A DNA stretch of 64,000 nt from Paenalcaligenes hermetiae (GTDB lineage Bacteria > Pseudomonadota > Gammaproteobacteria > Burkholderiales > Burkholderiaceae_B). The stretch lies in contig NZ_BAABKD010000009.1 in assembly GCF_039543645.1 (NCBI RefSeq), positions 496,001 to 560,000 on the forward strand, given 5' to 3'. This document shows positions 1 to 8,533 of the stretch, in pieces (the first letter of the stretch is position 1; each line of letters begins with the position of its first letter). The notes beneath the pieces were generated by a model. The model had not been told where the DNA came from. It was given only the letters and a program-made list of their open reading frames with translations, and did no database searches. The translations under genes were made by a program, and so were the position numbers.

Positions 1-128
1 CGACCTGAGGAAGGGACTTCTTGGACTGTTAGCCATGGAGTATAGTCCTTACCATGCCCTTGGCCACGCCCCTCTTTAATACGACGGGCAATTTGTACTT
101 CTGAGAATGAAGATTTTGCTTTAGCCAT
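1..128 (-). CDS. tnsA: TnsA, Tn7-type transposition endonuclease (5' part only)
   Basis: The ATG is at 126-128 on the minus strand and the frame runs off the left edge after 42 codons. The peptide begins MAKAKSSFSEVQIARRIKEG and continues through RGQGHGKDY and PWLTVQEVPSSG. I recognise this as the N-terminus of Tn7 TnsA, which it matches almost residue for residue from memory. TnsA is the restriction-endonuclease-fold subunit that cuts the 5' ends of the element while TnsB cuts and joins the 3' ends. The position directly inside the right end, transcribed inwards, is the Tn7 arrangement. The catalytic residues lie beyond the window. No Shine-Dalgarno is visible because a hairpin with a T-tract abuts the start. 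Confidence 0.9.
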   Translation of the reverse strand, partial: MAKAKSSFSEVQIARRIKEGRGQGHGKDYTPWLTVQEVPSSG

Positions 129-167
129 AATAAAAGTCCAGTATGCTTTTTCACAGCATAACTGGAC
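129..167 (-). terminator. Hairpin plus T-tract directly before tnsA
   Basis: Arms GTCCAGTATGC (136-146) and GCATAACTGGAC (156-167) pair with one bulged base. In the tnsA direction the stem is followed by CTTTTATT and then the ATG. It has the form of an intrinsic terminator and could stop glmS read-through from entering tnsA, or attenuate tnsA. Function is inferred from form only. Confidence 0.55.
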
Positions 168-183
168 CAATTTCAGTTTACAA

Positions 184-254
184 CTATTTTGTCTAGGTGC
201 AATCTATATTGTCACAGACGCAAACTATTTTGTTTAGATGCAATCTATTTTGTC
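184..254. repeat. Four TnsB-binding-type repeats at the transposon right end
   Basis: Related decamers lie at 184-193 (ctattttgtc), 204-213 (ctatattgtc), 225-234 (ctattttgtt) and 245-254 (ctattttgtc). Starts are 20, 21 and 20 bp apart, one helical face. The reverse complement GACAAAATAG is the core of Tn7 TnsB sites. Four closely packed sites at the right end is the known Tn7 right-end layout. Confidence 0.85.
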
Positions 255-262
255 ACTCTACA

Positions 263-325
263 TTTCCGCCCAACCTTTACCTTACCCCTACTCCACCGTC
301 ACACTCTTTGCCAGATTACGCGGTT
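263..325. other. attTn7 insertion locus (target duplication plus glmS 3' end)
   Basis: Bases 263-267 (tttcc) abut the transposon terminus and should be one copy of the 5-bp target duplication; the other copy would be beyond the far end of the element. Bases 290-325 are the last codons of glmS (encoding PRNLAKSVTVE), the conserved stretch that TnsD reads in known attTn7 sites. Confidence 0.75.
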
Positions 326-2108
326 TATCCACATCGGTGCCTCTGGCAACGGCCGTGTGGTAGGCCAATAGTTGTAGTGTGATGGTATGCAAAATAGGAG
401 AGAGCATGCCGTAGTGTTCGGGCATACGAATCACATGGATATTGTCCTCAGCGTGGATCTGCGTGTTGGCGTCAGCAAATACATATAGCTCGCCACCACG
501 GGCGTGTACTTCTTGGATATTGGATTTGAGTTTTTCTAATAATTCATCTTTAGGTGCAATCGTGACCACTGGCATGGCTTCTGTGACCAAGGCCAGCGGT
601 CCGTGTTTTAGCTCTCCGGCCGGATAGCCTTCGGCATGGATATAGCTAATTTCTTTTAGTTTTAAAGCCCCCTCTAAGGCGATGGGATAATGCATGCCGC
701 GGCCTAAAAACAAGGCATTTTCTTTACGAGCAAATTTATCCGCCCAGTCCATCACTTGTGGCTCTAGCGCTAATACTGTCGCAATGGCTTTGGGTAAGCG
801 GCGTAGCTTGCGTAACAATTGGTGTTCTTGTTCCTGATCAAGACGGGCTTTGCTTTTAGCCAAAACCATTGCCAATAAAAACAACGCCGCTAGTTGGGTC
901 GTAAACCCTTTAGTCGATGCCACACCAATCTCTACGCCTGCACGGGTGATAAAAGCCAGCTCGCATTCACGTACCATGGCACTGGTTGCCACATTACATA
1001 CGGTTAGCGTGTGTTCCATACCCAACGATTTGGCATGCTTTAACGCTGCCAACGTATCGGCCGTCTCTCCCGACTGCGAGATCGTCACCACCAAAGTACG
1101 TGGGTTAGGCACGCTTTCTCTGTAGCGGTATTCGCTAGCGATCTCTACCGCAACAGGCATTTTAGCAAGCGCCTCAATCCAATATTTAGCCGTTAAGCCT
1201 GCATAAAAGCTGGTACCACATGCCAAAATCAGCACCTGATCTACCTCATTCAAATGCTGTGCCGCCGCCCCAAACAACTCGGGCACAACAGCGGTAATAC
1301 CCTGCAGCGTATCCCCTACCGCACGCGGCTGCTCAAAAATCTCTTTTTGCATGTAATGGCGATATGGACCCAAATCGGCAGCCGCAGCATGCGCTTGTAC
1401 CGTATGCACAGCGCGATCAATATCCTGCCCAGCCTTATCGACGATCAGCACGGTATCGGTACTTAAATCGACCAAATCCCCGTCTTCTAAATAAATAATC
1501 TGATCTGTAGTCCCTGCGATCGCCAAAGCGTCAGAGGCTAAAAAATTCTCATTATCACCGACCCCAATCACCAAGGGCGATCCATTGCGTGCACCCACTA
1601 ACCGGTCTGGCTCCTCGCTACACATTACCGCTAACGCATAGGCTCCCACCAAACGCTGACAGGCTTGTTGAAGCGCCTCAAACAAATCCCCTTGGTACAA
1701 ATGGTCGATAAGGTGAGCGACTGCTTCGGTATCGGTTTGGCTCTCGAACTCATAGCCCTCGGCCATCAGCTCAGTACGTAGTATTTCGTAATTTTCTATG
1801 ATGCCATTATGTACCACCGCAATACGCGGGGGCTGACCCGAAAAATGGGGGTGGGCATTACGTGTGGCTGGCACACCATGCGTGGCCCAACGTGTATGTG
1901 AGATCCCTAACGTTCCTGCCAAATGATCCCGTTCCACCTGTGCCGCTAGCTCCGCGACGCGCTGCGTACTGCGCGCACGCACCAAGTCGCCTCCGCTACC
2001 AATAGCTAAGCCACAAGAGTCATAGCCACGGTACTCCAAACGCTGTAATCCCGCCAGCAATACAGGGACAATATTACGCTGTGATACGGCACCCACAATC
2101 CCACACAT
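288..2108 (-). CDS. glmS: Glutamine-fructose-6-phosphate aminotransferase (isomerizing)
   Basis: Makes glucosamine-6-phosphate from fructose-6-phosphate and glutamine, the first committed step toward UDP-GlcNAc for peptidoglycan and LPS; cytoplasmic. The protein starts MCGIVG, giving the N-terminal Cys nucleophile of class II glutaminases after Met removal. The glutaminase domain covers about residues 1-220, then two SIS sugar-isomerase domains (about 285-420 and 455-590), ending in the typical PRNLAKSVTVE tail. Length 606 aa is close to the family norm. The start ATG has GGGAAG upstream. glmU, the next enzymes of the pathway, is 2.7 kb away on the same strand. The gene is intact despite the Tn7-type insertion just downstream. 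Confidence 0.98.
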   Translation of the reverse strand: MCGIVGAVSQRNIVPVLLAGLQRLEYRGYDSCGLAIGSGGDLVRARSTQRVAELAAQVERDHLAGTLGISHTRWATHGVPATRNAHPHFSGQPPRIAVVHNGIIENYEILRTELMAEGYEFESQTDTEAVAHLIDHLYQGDLFEALQQACQRLVGAYALAVMCSEEPDRLVGARNGSPLVIGVGDNENFLASDALAIAGTTDQIIYLEDGDLVDLSTDTVLIVDKAGQDIDRAVHTVQAHAAAADLGPYRHYMQKEIFEQPRAVGDTLQGITAVVPELFGAAAQHLNEVDQVLILACGTSFYAGLTAKYWIEALAKMPVAVEIASEYRYRESVPNPRTLVVTISQSGETADTLAALKHAKSLGMEHTLTVCNVATSAMVRECELAFITRAGVEIGVASTKGFTTQLAALFLLAMVLAKSKARLDQEQEHQLLRKLRRLPKAIATVLALEPQVMDWADKFARKENALFLGRGMHYPIALEGALKLKEISYIHAEGYPAGELKHGPLALVTEAMPVVTIAPKDELLEKLKSNIQEVHARGGELYVFADANTQIHAEDNIHVIRMPEHYGMLSPILHTITLQLLAYHTAVARGTDVDKPRNLAKSVTVE

Positions 2109-2160
2109 AAGGCTTCCCTTTTCAAAAGCAAATAACGTCTATTTTTAAGCGAAGCAACCA

Positions 2161-2187
2161 AAAAGAAAAGGGGCTGTAGCCCCTTTA
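2161..2187 (-). terminator. Intrinsic terminator after the glycosyltransferase gene
   Basis: Stem AAAGGGGCT/AGCCCCTTT (2167-2186) with a two-base loop. On the minus strand it is followed by a T-rich run (CTTTTCTTTT). It separates the upstream glycosyltransferase operon from glmS. Confidence 0.8.
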
Positions 2188-2197
2188 TTCGTAACAA

Positions 2198-3367
2198 TTA
2201 CTTGGTTTGTGGTCGATTGTCCTCACTCGGATCCAATAAGGATTCTTGCTCAGGCACTGTTACAAGTTCGGTTTTATCTGGTTTAGGCAGTGTTCCTAAA
2301 TATAATTGCATATAGGCCTCTACCATTTGCTCTACACTATGATGCTGTTGCACCCACTTTAAAGCGGTTAACACCATTTCTCGTCGCAAAGGCTCATCTT
2401 CTAAAATTCGATCACACGCCTCGGCAATCGCTTGCGCATCACCCACCTCACACGCCAGCCCGCGCCCCTCGGTCACAAGCTCCGCTAACCCCCCCGTTCG
2501 GGTCGCCACCACCGGTGCGGCGTACAAAAATGCATCCAACACACTACTGCCCAAAGCCTCATAGCGTGATGTCAAAACAAACACGTGAAATAGCCGATAT
2601 ATATCTGTAATACGCGCCTCAAAGCCCATAAACAAATACACATCCTCTAGGCCCAGCTCTTTTACCAAAGCTTTGGCTTCGACACTGGCATCCCCATCCG
2701 CCCCGAAATGCAAAAACACAAAATCACGCCGTTTTTGCCATAAAAGATGTATAGCTCGTATGGTCGTACACGGATCCTTTTCATGGCTCAAAGCGGCCAC
2801 TGTTCCTAATACATAGCGCCCCCCAAGGTTATGCTTATCTGTGACCGCAATAATATGATCCGTATCCGCAGGCACATATTCGATAGCACTAGGGATCCGA
2901 TAGGGTTCTACGCCTAAGGCGATCGGGTCTGCCGCCGCCGCTTGGCTAATTGCCACAAACGCATCCGGCTGGTGCCATTTCCAACGCAGGCGCTGCAACC
3001 GCTTAACATTACAAGTAGTTACGGATTGATTTTCGTTCACAATCGGAAATGCGGTGCGACGGGTAAAAACGATCTTGCCTTTAATAAAACGCCTTAAGCT
3101 GGCCAACCAGGTTAACCCGGCAGAGGTCTGCGCATGATAGACATCAAACTGTCGACAATGAAATAGCAAATAAAGAAAAGCCCCAAAAGAGGAACGGCGT
3201 TCCACCACCGGAGTCCCTGCTTGCTTTAGGCGTCGAGCCAGCTCTGCATCTTTACGCACCAATACGGTAGGCGACCAGCCTTTTTCTTTCAGCCCTACAG
3301 CAGTCAATAAGGTTTGGCGCTCACCACCGCGCCAACCCCGTTCTAAATTGATAAATAAAATATGCAT
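2198..3367 (-). CDS. Glycosyltransferase family 4 protein
   Basis: A GT-B-fold retaining glycosyltransferase that would transfer a sugar from a nucleotide-sugar donor to a glycan or lipid acceptor at the inner face of the membrane; the substrate is unknown. The N-terminal acceptor half contains the glycine-rich GWRGGERQ segment (residues 11-18). The C-terminal donor half has RYEALGSSVLDA, a form of the EX7E motif with Asp in place of the second Glu, followed by APVVATRTGGLAELV. Length 389 aa is normal for GT4. It starts 6 bp after the MFS gene, so it belongs to the glmU transcription unit. LPS or capsule assembly is plausible, but no other glycan genes are beside it. Confidence 0.8.
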   Translation of the reverse strand: MHILFINLERGWRGGERQTLLTAVGLKEKGWSPTVLVRKDAELARRLKQAGTPVVERRSSFGAFLYLLFHCRQFDVYHAQTSAGLTWLASLRRFIKGKIVFTRRTAFPIVNENQSVTTCNVKRLQRLRWKWHQPDAFVAISQAAAADPIALGVEPYRIPSAIEYVPADTDHIIAVTDKHNLGGRYVLGTVAALSHEKDPCTTIRAIHLLWQKRRDFVFLHFGADGDASVEAKALVKELGLEDVYLFMGFEARITDIYRLFHVFVLTSRYEALGSSVLDAFLYAAPVVATRTGGLAELVTEGRGLACEVGDAQAIAEACDRILEDEPLRREMVLTALKWVQQHHSVEQMVEAYMQLYLGTLPKPDKTELVTVPEQESLLDPSEDNRPQTK

Positions 3368-3373
3368 AATGTA

Positions 3374-4759
3374 TTACAACTGAGGATCGGAGGCAGGGTT
3401 GCGATGACGTGCAATATTAATCACTAACGAGCCTATGGCGCAAAGCGTTGCAACCAGTACGCCCAACGCTGGGCCATGTTCTTGCCCAAACGCAAACGCC
3501 AAAGCCACAAGCGCGGTACCAAAGCTCTGCCCATAAACACGAGTCGTCGCCTGCATGCCCCCGGCTGCCGCGCTGCGTTGTCTGGGTACTCCAGCTAACA
3601 AGGCACGATTATTCGGGGTTTGAAATAAGCCAAAACCAAAACCGCCTAGCCCCATAGATAGCATCACCCAACCTAATGCCGTATGTGCATCATAAAGCAG
3701 TAAAGATCCTGTCCCTAGCGCCATACACGCAGCGCCTAGTGCACACATGACCGCAATAGAGTACCGCCCGGAAAGCCAAGCCGATATCGGTGCCATAACC
3801 CCTACACCCAACGACCAAATACCAAGCATGACACCAATTTGGGTATACGTAAAATCCATCACGCGTTGAAAAAAGAAAGGAAGCGCCACCACGGTCGCCA
3901 TTTGTGCAGCAAATGAAAACGCCGACGCCCCTACCGCATAGGCCACGGGTGTAATACGTAGTAAATCCACCGGCACAATCGGCGCTACTTGCTGCAAAGA
4001 GCGCTTAATCAACACATAACCACAGAGTGCTGCCACACTTAAACACAATACCCCCCACAACGGTTGCCCGGCTAATAAATCCAAGCCTAAGATCGACAAA
4101 CCAAACACCGGCAAGCTTAAAAAACAAGCAAACCAGTCAAACGGGCGAGAATTACGCGGTACAGCAGGTAAATAACGGATGCCAAACCAGGTCAAAAAAC
4201 ATATCGGCACATTAATAAAAAACATCCAACGCCACGAGGCCAAATCCAAAATAAATGCACCTAGCGACGGACCTAATACTGCCGTCAACGAGACCGTCAT
4301 CGCGTTCAGACTTAGGCCCATAGCTAAACGCCGCAACGGATAAATATTACGTACCAAACCGCCAAATAAGCACATAAGCATGGAAGAGCCCAGCCCTTGT
4401 GCAATCCGCGCCAAAATTAACGTAGTAAAATCTTGTGAAAATGCTGCACCTAATGATGCCAATAAAAATACGGTAGTGCCGGCCGCAAACATGCGCCCCA
4501 GGCCGATGCGCTCGGCTATTGCCGACAACGGCAGCAAGGTCATCACAATAGTCAGGCTATAAGCAATGGCAACCCATACCACCGCCGCAGCCGGAATCGC
4601 CATTTCCGCGGCAATCGTCGGCAAAGCCACATTGGACATACTTGCGTCCAATACGGTAATCGCAATCGCAGCCAATAGCGTCGCCGCCGCATAATAGCGG
4701 CGGGGCTTAGGCAAACCATCCGGTAGATCTGCTATAGAAGAAGTGGAAGAACGAGTCAC
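3374..4759 (-). CDS. MFS transporter, DHA2 (14-helix) drug-efflux type
   Basis: A major facilitator superfamily proton antiporter of the inner membrane. The first helix carries LDASMSNVALPTIA, the motif of the DHA2 family (EmrB/SmvA/QacA), and the 461-residue hydrophobic chain fits 14 helices. GSSMLMCLFGGLVRNIYP near residue 120 matches the family's conserved region around helices 4-5. The exported compound cannot be read from sequence. The start is a GTG at 4757-4759, 8 bp after the glmU stop, without a good Shine-Dalgarno; translational coupling to glmU is likely. No in-frame ATG fits better, because the next Met lies inside the first helix motif. Confidence 0.87.
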   Translation of the reverse strand: MTRSSTSSIADLPDGLPKPRRYYAAATLLAAIAITVLDASMSNVALPTIAAEMAIPAAAVVWVAIAYSLTIVMTLLPLSAIAERIGLGRMFAAGTTVFLLASLGAAFSQDFTTLILARIAQGLGSSMLMCLFGGLVRNIYPLRRLAMGLSLNAMTVSLTAVLGPSLGAFILDLASWRWMFFINVPICFLTWFGIRYLPAVPRNSRPFDWFACFLSLPVFGLSILGLDLLAGQPLWGVLCLSVAALCGYVLIKRSLQQVAPIVPVDLLRITPVAYAVGASAFSFAAQMATVVALPFFFQRVMDFTYTQIGVMLGIWSLGVGVMAPISAWLSGRYSIAVMCALGAACMALGTGSLLLYDAHTALGWVMLSMGLGGFGFGLFQTPNNRALLAGVPRQRSAAAGGMQATTRVYGQSFGTALVALAFAFGQEHGPALGVLVATLCAIGSLVINIARHRNPASDPQL

Positions 4760-4767
4760 TCAGAAAC

Positions 4768-6138
4768 TTAATTTTTTTGTGGACGTTGCCAAGTGGTTTT
4801 TTGCACTTGTTGTTTAGGTGATAAGACCAAACCATTTTCTGCCGTATCTCGCACCACGGTAGTGCCAGCTGCAACAGTGGTGTTTTTACCGATCGTCACC
4901 GGTGCGACCAACTGAGAATCCGAGCCAATAAAAGCGTCATCACCAATGACTGTGCGAAATTTATTAGCGCCGTCATAGTTACAGGTAATCACCCCAGCGC
5001 CGATATTCACCCGCTGCCCCACTGTAGCATCGCCAATATAGCTCAAATGGCTGGCCTTAGCGTTTTGGGCAAACTGACTGTTTTTGATTTCCACAAAGTT
5101 ACCCACATGCGCTTGATCTCCCAATTGAGTTCCGGGGCGCAAGCGCGCAAAAGGACCTATAGAAACCCGCTCTGCGGCTTGGCTTTGATCAATATGACTG
5201 AATGCATGCACCACCGTGCCGGCTCCCAGCTGCGCCTCTTTAATCACGCTGTGCGGCCCAATGTGAACCCCATCACCCAAGACGACCTGCCCTTCAAAAA
5301 CACAGCCGACATCAATAAATACATCACGCCCACATTGTAACTGTCCACGAATATCGATTCGCGCAGGATCAGCCAGCGTTACCCCTGACTCCATCAGCCG
5401 ACGCGCTAATTCACCTTGCCAAGCACGCTCTAATTGTGCTTGCTGTAAACGACTATTAACCCCTAGCGTTTCCCACGCATGTGTAGGGTGCGCCGCATGA
5501 ACAGCCACACCATCTGCTACCGAGAACCCAATAATATCCGTAAGATAATACTCTTGCTGTGCATTATTATTGTCTAAGCGAGCCAACCAATTTTTTAGTT
5601 GGGCCGTGGGTGCAGCGATAATCCCGGTGTTCACTTCGTTAATTAAATGCTCTTGAGCCGTGGCGTCTTTATGCTCTACGATGCGCACAATATGGTTAGC
5701 CTCATTACGCACAATGCGCCCGTACCCCGTAGGGTCAGTCAGAAACTCGGTTAGTACGGCCATCCCATCTTGGCGGGCTTCGATCAGTGCCTGCATGGTT
5801 GCGGTCTGCACTAAAGGCACATCCCCATATAAAATTAATGTTGTATCTGCCGCTTGCTCCCCCCCTACTAACTTAGAGACTGCCTGTTGCACGGCATGCC
5901 CCGTTCCTAGCTGTGGCTTCTGTAACACAAACTGCAAATCCGTCGCCTCGGCAAACTGCGCTTGTACCTGCTCTGCGCCATGACCCGTCACCACAATGAT
6001 GGCGTCAGGCTTTAAGGCGCGGGCACTATCAACTACATGGGCGAGCATGCTTTTACCCGCAATTTGGTGCAAAACCTTAGGTAAATCAGACTGCATTCGC
6101 GTCCCTTTACCCGCCGCTAAAATTACAACATTTAACAT
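4768..6138 (-). CDS. glmU: Bifunctional GlmU (GlcN-1-P acetyltransferase / GlcNAc-1-P uridyltransferase)
   Basis: Makes UDP-GlcNAc from glucosamine-1-phosphate, acetyl-CoA and UTP in the cytoplasm. The N-terminal pyrophosphorylase domain opens with LAAGKGTRM and LPKVLH, the nucleotide-binding signature and its catalytic Lys. The C-terminal half (from about residue 250) is a left-handed beta helix of hexapeptide repeats with the acetyltransferase segments RPGTQLGDQAHVGNFVEIK and GAGVITCNYDG. Length 456 aa matches the family. phaM ends 15 bp upstream and the MFS gene follows after 8 bp, so it is mid-operon. Together with glmS it supplies the cell-wall precursor. Confidence 0.98.
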   Translation of the reverse strand: MLNVVILAAGKGTRMQSDLPKVLHQIAGKSMLAHVVDSARALKPDAIIVVTGHGAEQVQAQFAEATDLQFVLQKPQLGTGHAVQQAVSKLVGGEQAADTTLILYGDVPLVQTATMQALIEARQDGMAVLTEFLTDPTGYGRIVRNEANHIVRIVEHKDATAQEHLINEVNTGIIAAPTAQLKNWLARLDNNNAQQEYYLTDIIGFSVADGVAVHAAHPTHAWETLGVNSRLQQAQLERAWQGELARRLMESGVTLADPARIDIRGQLQCGRDVFIDVGCVFEGQVVLGDGVHIGPHSVIKEAQLGAGTVVHAFSHIDQSQAAERVSIGPFARLRPGTQLGDQAHVGNFVEIKNSQFAQNAKASHLSYIGDATVGQRVNIGAGVITCNYDGANKFRTVIGDDAFIGSDSQLVAPVTIGKNTTVAAGTTVVRDTAENGLVLSPKQQVQKTTWQRPQKN

Positions 6139-6153
6139 AATAATCCTATTGTT

Positions 6154-6903
6154 TTATTCCTTAGGGGTGCTGGTTTTTTTTGCTGCTTTTTTGGCTACCG
6201 CTTTTTTCACTGCGGCCTTAGTCGCTTTTTTCGCAGTACTGGTGGTTTTAGTAGAACGTTTTACCGCCTTTTTTGCAGCGGTGGTTTTTTTGCCTAATGT
6301 CGTATCTGCCGAAGGGGTAGGCATCGTCGCAGATAAATTCTCTGCGACATTCTGTGCTTGCTGCATTGATTGTGCTGTTGCTTGCGTTAGGGTTTCGAAC
6401 TGCTGCTGCATCATATCCCACCACGCTTGTCCTGCTTTAACTAATATATCGTTAGATGGATCAGCCGCCTCTGGGGTATCGGTTGATGCCGGCGCCGCTT
6501 TAGCCGAGGCAGAAGCCGTATCTGCTGCTGAGGACGACTGTCCAAACGAAGACATAGTCGCTTGCGTCATGGCCTCAGCAAGCCCAGGCATCGCCGCTAA
6601 CCCCCCTTCGGCAAAGGACTTTAGCGTTGCTAGGGTGCTACGCTGAATTTCTAGGCCTTGGATCGTACTCGACAGCATGGATAAATTTAGCTGTAACCAG
6701 TTTTCAACCGCACGTAATTCTTTGATGCGCTTATCCAGATCCTCCGCAGAAGGGATCGCCGCACTCGGGTTAGATAACCCCAATGGGTTTGCTGCCATCC
6801 TCTCCCACATTTGATGCATCATATTCATGCTAGTAAACAAGGGGTTGTCCTGCCCAAGCCCCATACCTGGAATATCAAAGGGATTTTTCTGCATAGGATC
6901 CAC
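6154..6903 (-). CDS. phaM: PhaM-like polyhydroxyalkanoate granule regulatory protein
   Basis: PhaM in Ralstonia activates PHA synthase and tethers PHB granules to the nucleoid. Here residues about 55-100 carry the conserved region with DLDKRIKELRAVENWL and IQGLEIQRSTLATL. The C-terminus (about 205-249) is a histone-like run of AKKA/KKAVAKKAAKK repeats suited to DNA binding. The N-terminus is Met-, Pro- and Gly-rich. A strong AGGAGG lies 8 bp before the ATG. The gene is between the Nudix gene and glmU on the same strand. No other PHA genes are in the window, so granule function is inferred from family resemblance. Confidence 0.8.
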   Translation of the reverse strand: MDPMQKNPFDIPGMGLGQDNPLFTSMNMMHQMWERMAANPLGLSNPSAAIPSAEDLDKRIKELRAVENWLQLNLSMLSSTIQGLEIQRSTLATLKSFAEGGLAAMPGLAEAMTQATMSSFGQSSSAADTASASAKAAPASTDTPEAADPSNDILVKAGQAWWDMMQQQFETLTQATAQSMQQAQNVAENLSATMPTPSADTTLGKKTTAAKKAVKRSTKTTSTAKKATKAAVKKAVAKKAAKKTSTPKE

Positions 6904-6933
6904 CTCCTAAAAATAATCAGGGATATGCTCGTA

Positions 6934-7758
6934 TTATGCCTGCATTAACCGTAAGCGCACACTATCGATTAACACCATTTCCGCCTCTATAGTAAAAAGC
7001 CCCGCCTGTGCCATATCCCACCACTCGGCAATGGTTAACAAGCGAATCTCACTGACCTCACCATCTTGGTTTTTGGGAATGACGCCATCGGGCAATACAC
7101 AATCATTTACTAAGACATTTTCGACTTGGTAGCCTTCAGGCAGACGCCGATACATACGTAATAACATACGCATAGGTTCTCGAGCCTTCAAATGCTCTGG
7201 CAATAAGCCGGCCTCCTCCTCGCTTTCACGCAGCAACGACGTATCCAAGTCCTCGTGTGCGGTCGCCAACCCCCCAACCAAGGTATCCCACATGTTCGGG
7301 TCAGTAGGCTTATTCGCTGCACGCTTCGCTACCCATAAACGCCCATCCTGACTCCAAGCATTTAAATGCACCGCCTGGGTTAACAAACCGAGCGGTCGCA
7401 TAGCGCCCCGTTCTATTGCAGCGAGCTTTTCGCCTTCAGCGATCACATCCAAGCGCTCATCACGCCATGCTTTAACCAGCCCCGCCTCATGAAGACGCTG
7501 TGCAATATGTGCTAAAAAATCATCCAACTGTGGGCTAGGCTGATCACACCAGGCTATATGAATGGCTTCGTCTGTTACTTGCACCCCCGCTATCTCTTGC
7601 AAGCAATCTTTCGCCGCGGCTGTTGCCCACCCTGCCACCCGCCCACAAACAGTAATAGGCAAGCTACCATCAGGCGGTAAATCCTGTGCTAGGGAAACTA
7701 AGTGCTGATAACGTTGATCTAATTCAGCTAAAGATGGCAATAAAAGTGTATTTGTCAT
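6934..7758 (-). CDS. Nudix hydrolase with N-terminal DUF4743 domain
   Basis: A full Nudix box, with Gly, GX5E spacing and RESEEEAGL, lies around residues 165-190. About 130 residues of DUF4743-type sequence precede it. This architecture is shared with yeast YJR142W and relatives reported to hydrolyse oxidised forms of thiamine diphosphate, which makes a house-cleaning pyrophosphatase role likely but not proved. At 274 aa it fits that subgroup rather than the compact 130-160 aa MutT class. It is the first gene of the leftward run that continues into phaM and glmU, so the operon promoter should lie between 7759 and 7852. Confidence 0.85.
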   Translation of the reverse strand: MTNTLLLPSLAELDQRYQHLVSLAQDLPPDGSLPITVCGRVAGWATAAAKDCLQEIAGVQVTDEAIHIAWCDQPSPQLDDFLAHIAQRLHEAGLVKAWRDERLDVIAEGEKLAAIERGAMRPLGLLTQAVHLNAWSQDGRLWVAKRAANKPTDPNMWDTLVGGLATAHEDLDTSLLRESEEEAGLLPEHLKAREPMRMLLRMYRRLPEGYQVENVLVNDCVLPDGVIPKNQDGEVSEIRLLTIAEWWDMAQAGLFTIEAEMVLIDSVRLRLMQA

Positions 7759-7852
7759 TATGATGAATCTATATTAGTGGGAGCTCTCATCGCCCATGGC
7801 GATATTGTATCGTGCACCGCTTTTTATGATTAGAACAAGTTAATGGACTACC

Positions 7853-8482
7853 ATGGTGAGTGTATCTAAAACCCCTTCTCTGTTTTTACGCTGGCTTGCA
7901 TTGTTTTTCTTGCTTAGCAGCATTTGGCTACTAGCCAGTTGCGATGCCAACTCCAAGAAATCGACATTTATTGGCCATGATATCAGTGGAACTGGCTTAG
8001 GAAAGCATCTAGCCATGCAAGATAGTAACGGACAGTTACGCACGCTGGCAGACTTTGAGGGCAAAATTGTTATCGTGTTCTTTGGTTTTACCCAATGTCC
8101 AGACGTATGCCCAACCGCCTTAAGCCAGCTAGCGCAAGCCGTCAACCAACTTGGGGAGCAAGCGGATCAGGTTCAGGTCATCATGATCACAGTCGACCCT
8201 GAGCGCGATACCGGAGCTGTTTTGCAAGACTACGTGCAACTGTTTCATCCCGATTTTATTGGTTTAACTGGTACAGCGGAACAGCTCCATAAAACCGCCC
8301 AGTCTTTTAAAGCCTTTTACGTCAAAGTCCCAAGCCTGGACCCCAACCAATACAATATGGATCACTCAGCGGCTTTTTACCTAATTGACAGGCACGGCCA
8401 AGCTCGCAGCCTACTCAATGGCGATGCCAGCCCTGATGATCTTGCTCATGATATTCAGCTGCTTTTAGACGAAAAGCACTAA
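7853..8482 (+). CDS. SCO1/SenC-family copper chaperone lipoprotein
   Basis: Delivers copper to, or reduces, the CuA centre of cytochrome c oxidase on the periplasmic side. The N-terminal signal ends in LLASC, a lipobox that predicts membrane anchoring. The thioredoxin-like fold follows with the copper ligands CPDVC and the distal His in MDHSAAF. Length 209 aa is typical. The ATG at 7853 is followed by a possible GTG start at 7856; no strong Shine-Dalgarno separates them. It is divergent from the Nudix gene and is followed by the mla operon after a 104-bp gap. No oxidase genes lie nearby, but the bc1 complex is encoded 16 kb downstream. Confidence 0.92.
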   Translation: MVSVSKTPSLFLRWLALFFLLSSIWLLASCDANSKKSTFIGHDISGTGLGKHLAMQDSNGQLRTLADFEGKIVIVFFGFTQCPDVCPTALSQLAQAVNQLGEQADQVQVIMITVDPERDTGAVLQDYVQLFHPDFIGLTGTAEQLHKTAQSFKAFYVKVPSLDPNQYNMDHSAAFYLIDRHGQARSLLNGDASPDDLAHDIQLLLDEKH

Positions 8483-8533
8483 GACATGGATGATGCAGCG
8501 GTTTTGCTCAGACGTGACTGCTAACGTCAGGAC

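Larger units (their letters stand above)
1..262. mobile_element. Right end of a Tn7-family transposon (partial)
   Basis: Three things agree. A tnsA start reads leftwards out of the window. Four direct TnsB-type sites lie at 184-254. The outer terminus, read inwards from 262, begins TGTAGAGTGACAAAATAG, with the TGT end and GACAAAATAG core known for Tn7. The terminus lies 25 bp beyond the glmS stop, the classical Tn7 spacing, with the right end facing glmS as TnsD-directed insertion produces. The terminal 9 bases differ from the Tn7 end I remember (TGTGGGCGG), so this is a relative rather than Tn7 itself. Left end and cargo are outside the window. Confidence 0.9.

Noticed and set aside
189..382. 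Two overlapping short plus-strand frames across the Tn7-type right end and glmS tail
   Set aside because: They run through TnsB sites and antisense to glmS, with no ribosome site and no recognisable protein.
2006..2197. 63-codon minus-strand frame overlapping the glmS start
   Set aside because: Out of frame with glmS, crosses the terminator at 2167-2186 and has no family resemblance.
5996..6646. 216-codon plus-strand frame antisense to phaM and the glmU start
   Set aside because: Its Ala/Val/Phe/Cys-rich sequence is the mirror of the Lys/Ala repeats of phaM; both minus-strand genes are clearly real.
6154..6903. phaM product as a histone H1-like or TolA-like protein because of its Lys/Ala tail
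   Set aside because: The conserved N-terminal and central segments fit PhaM better; the basic tail is part of that family.
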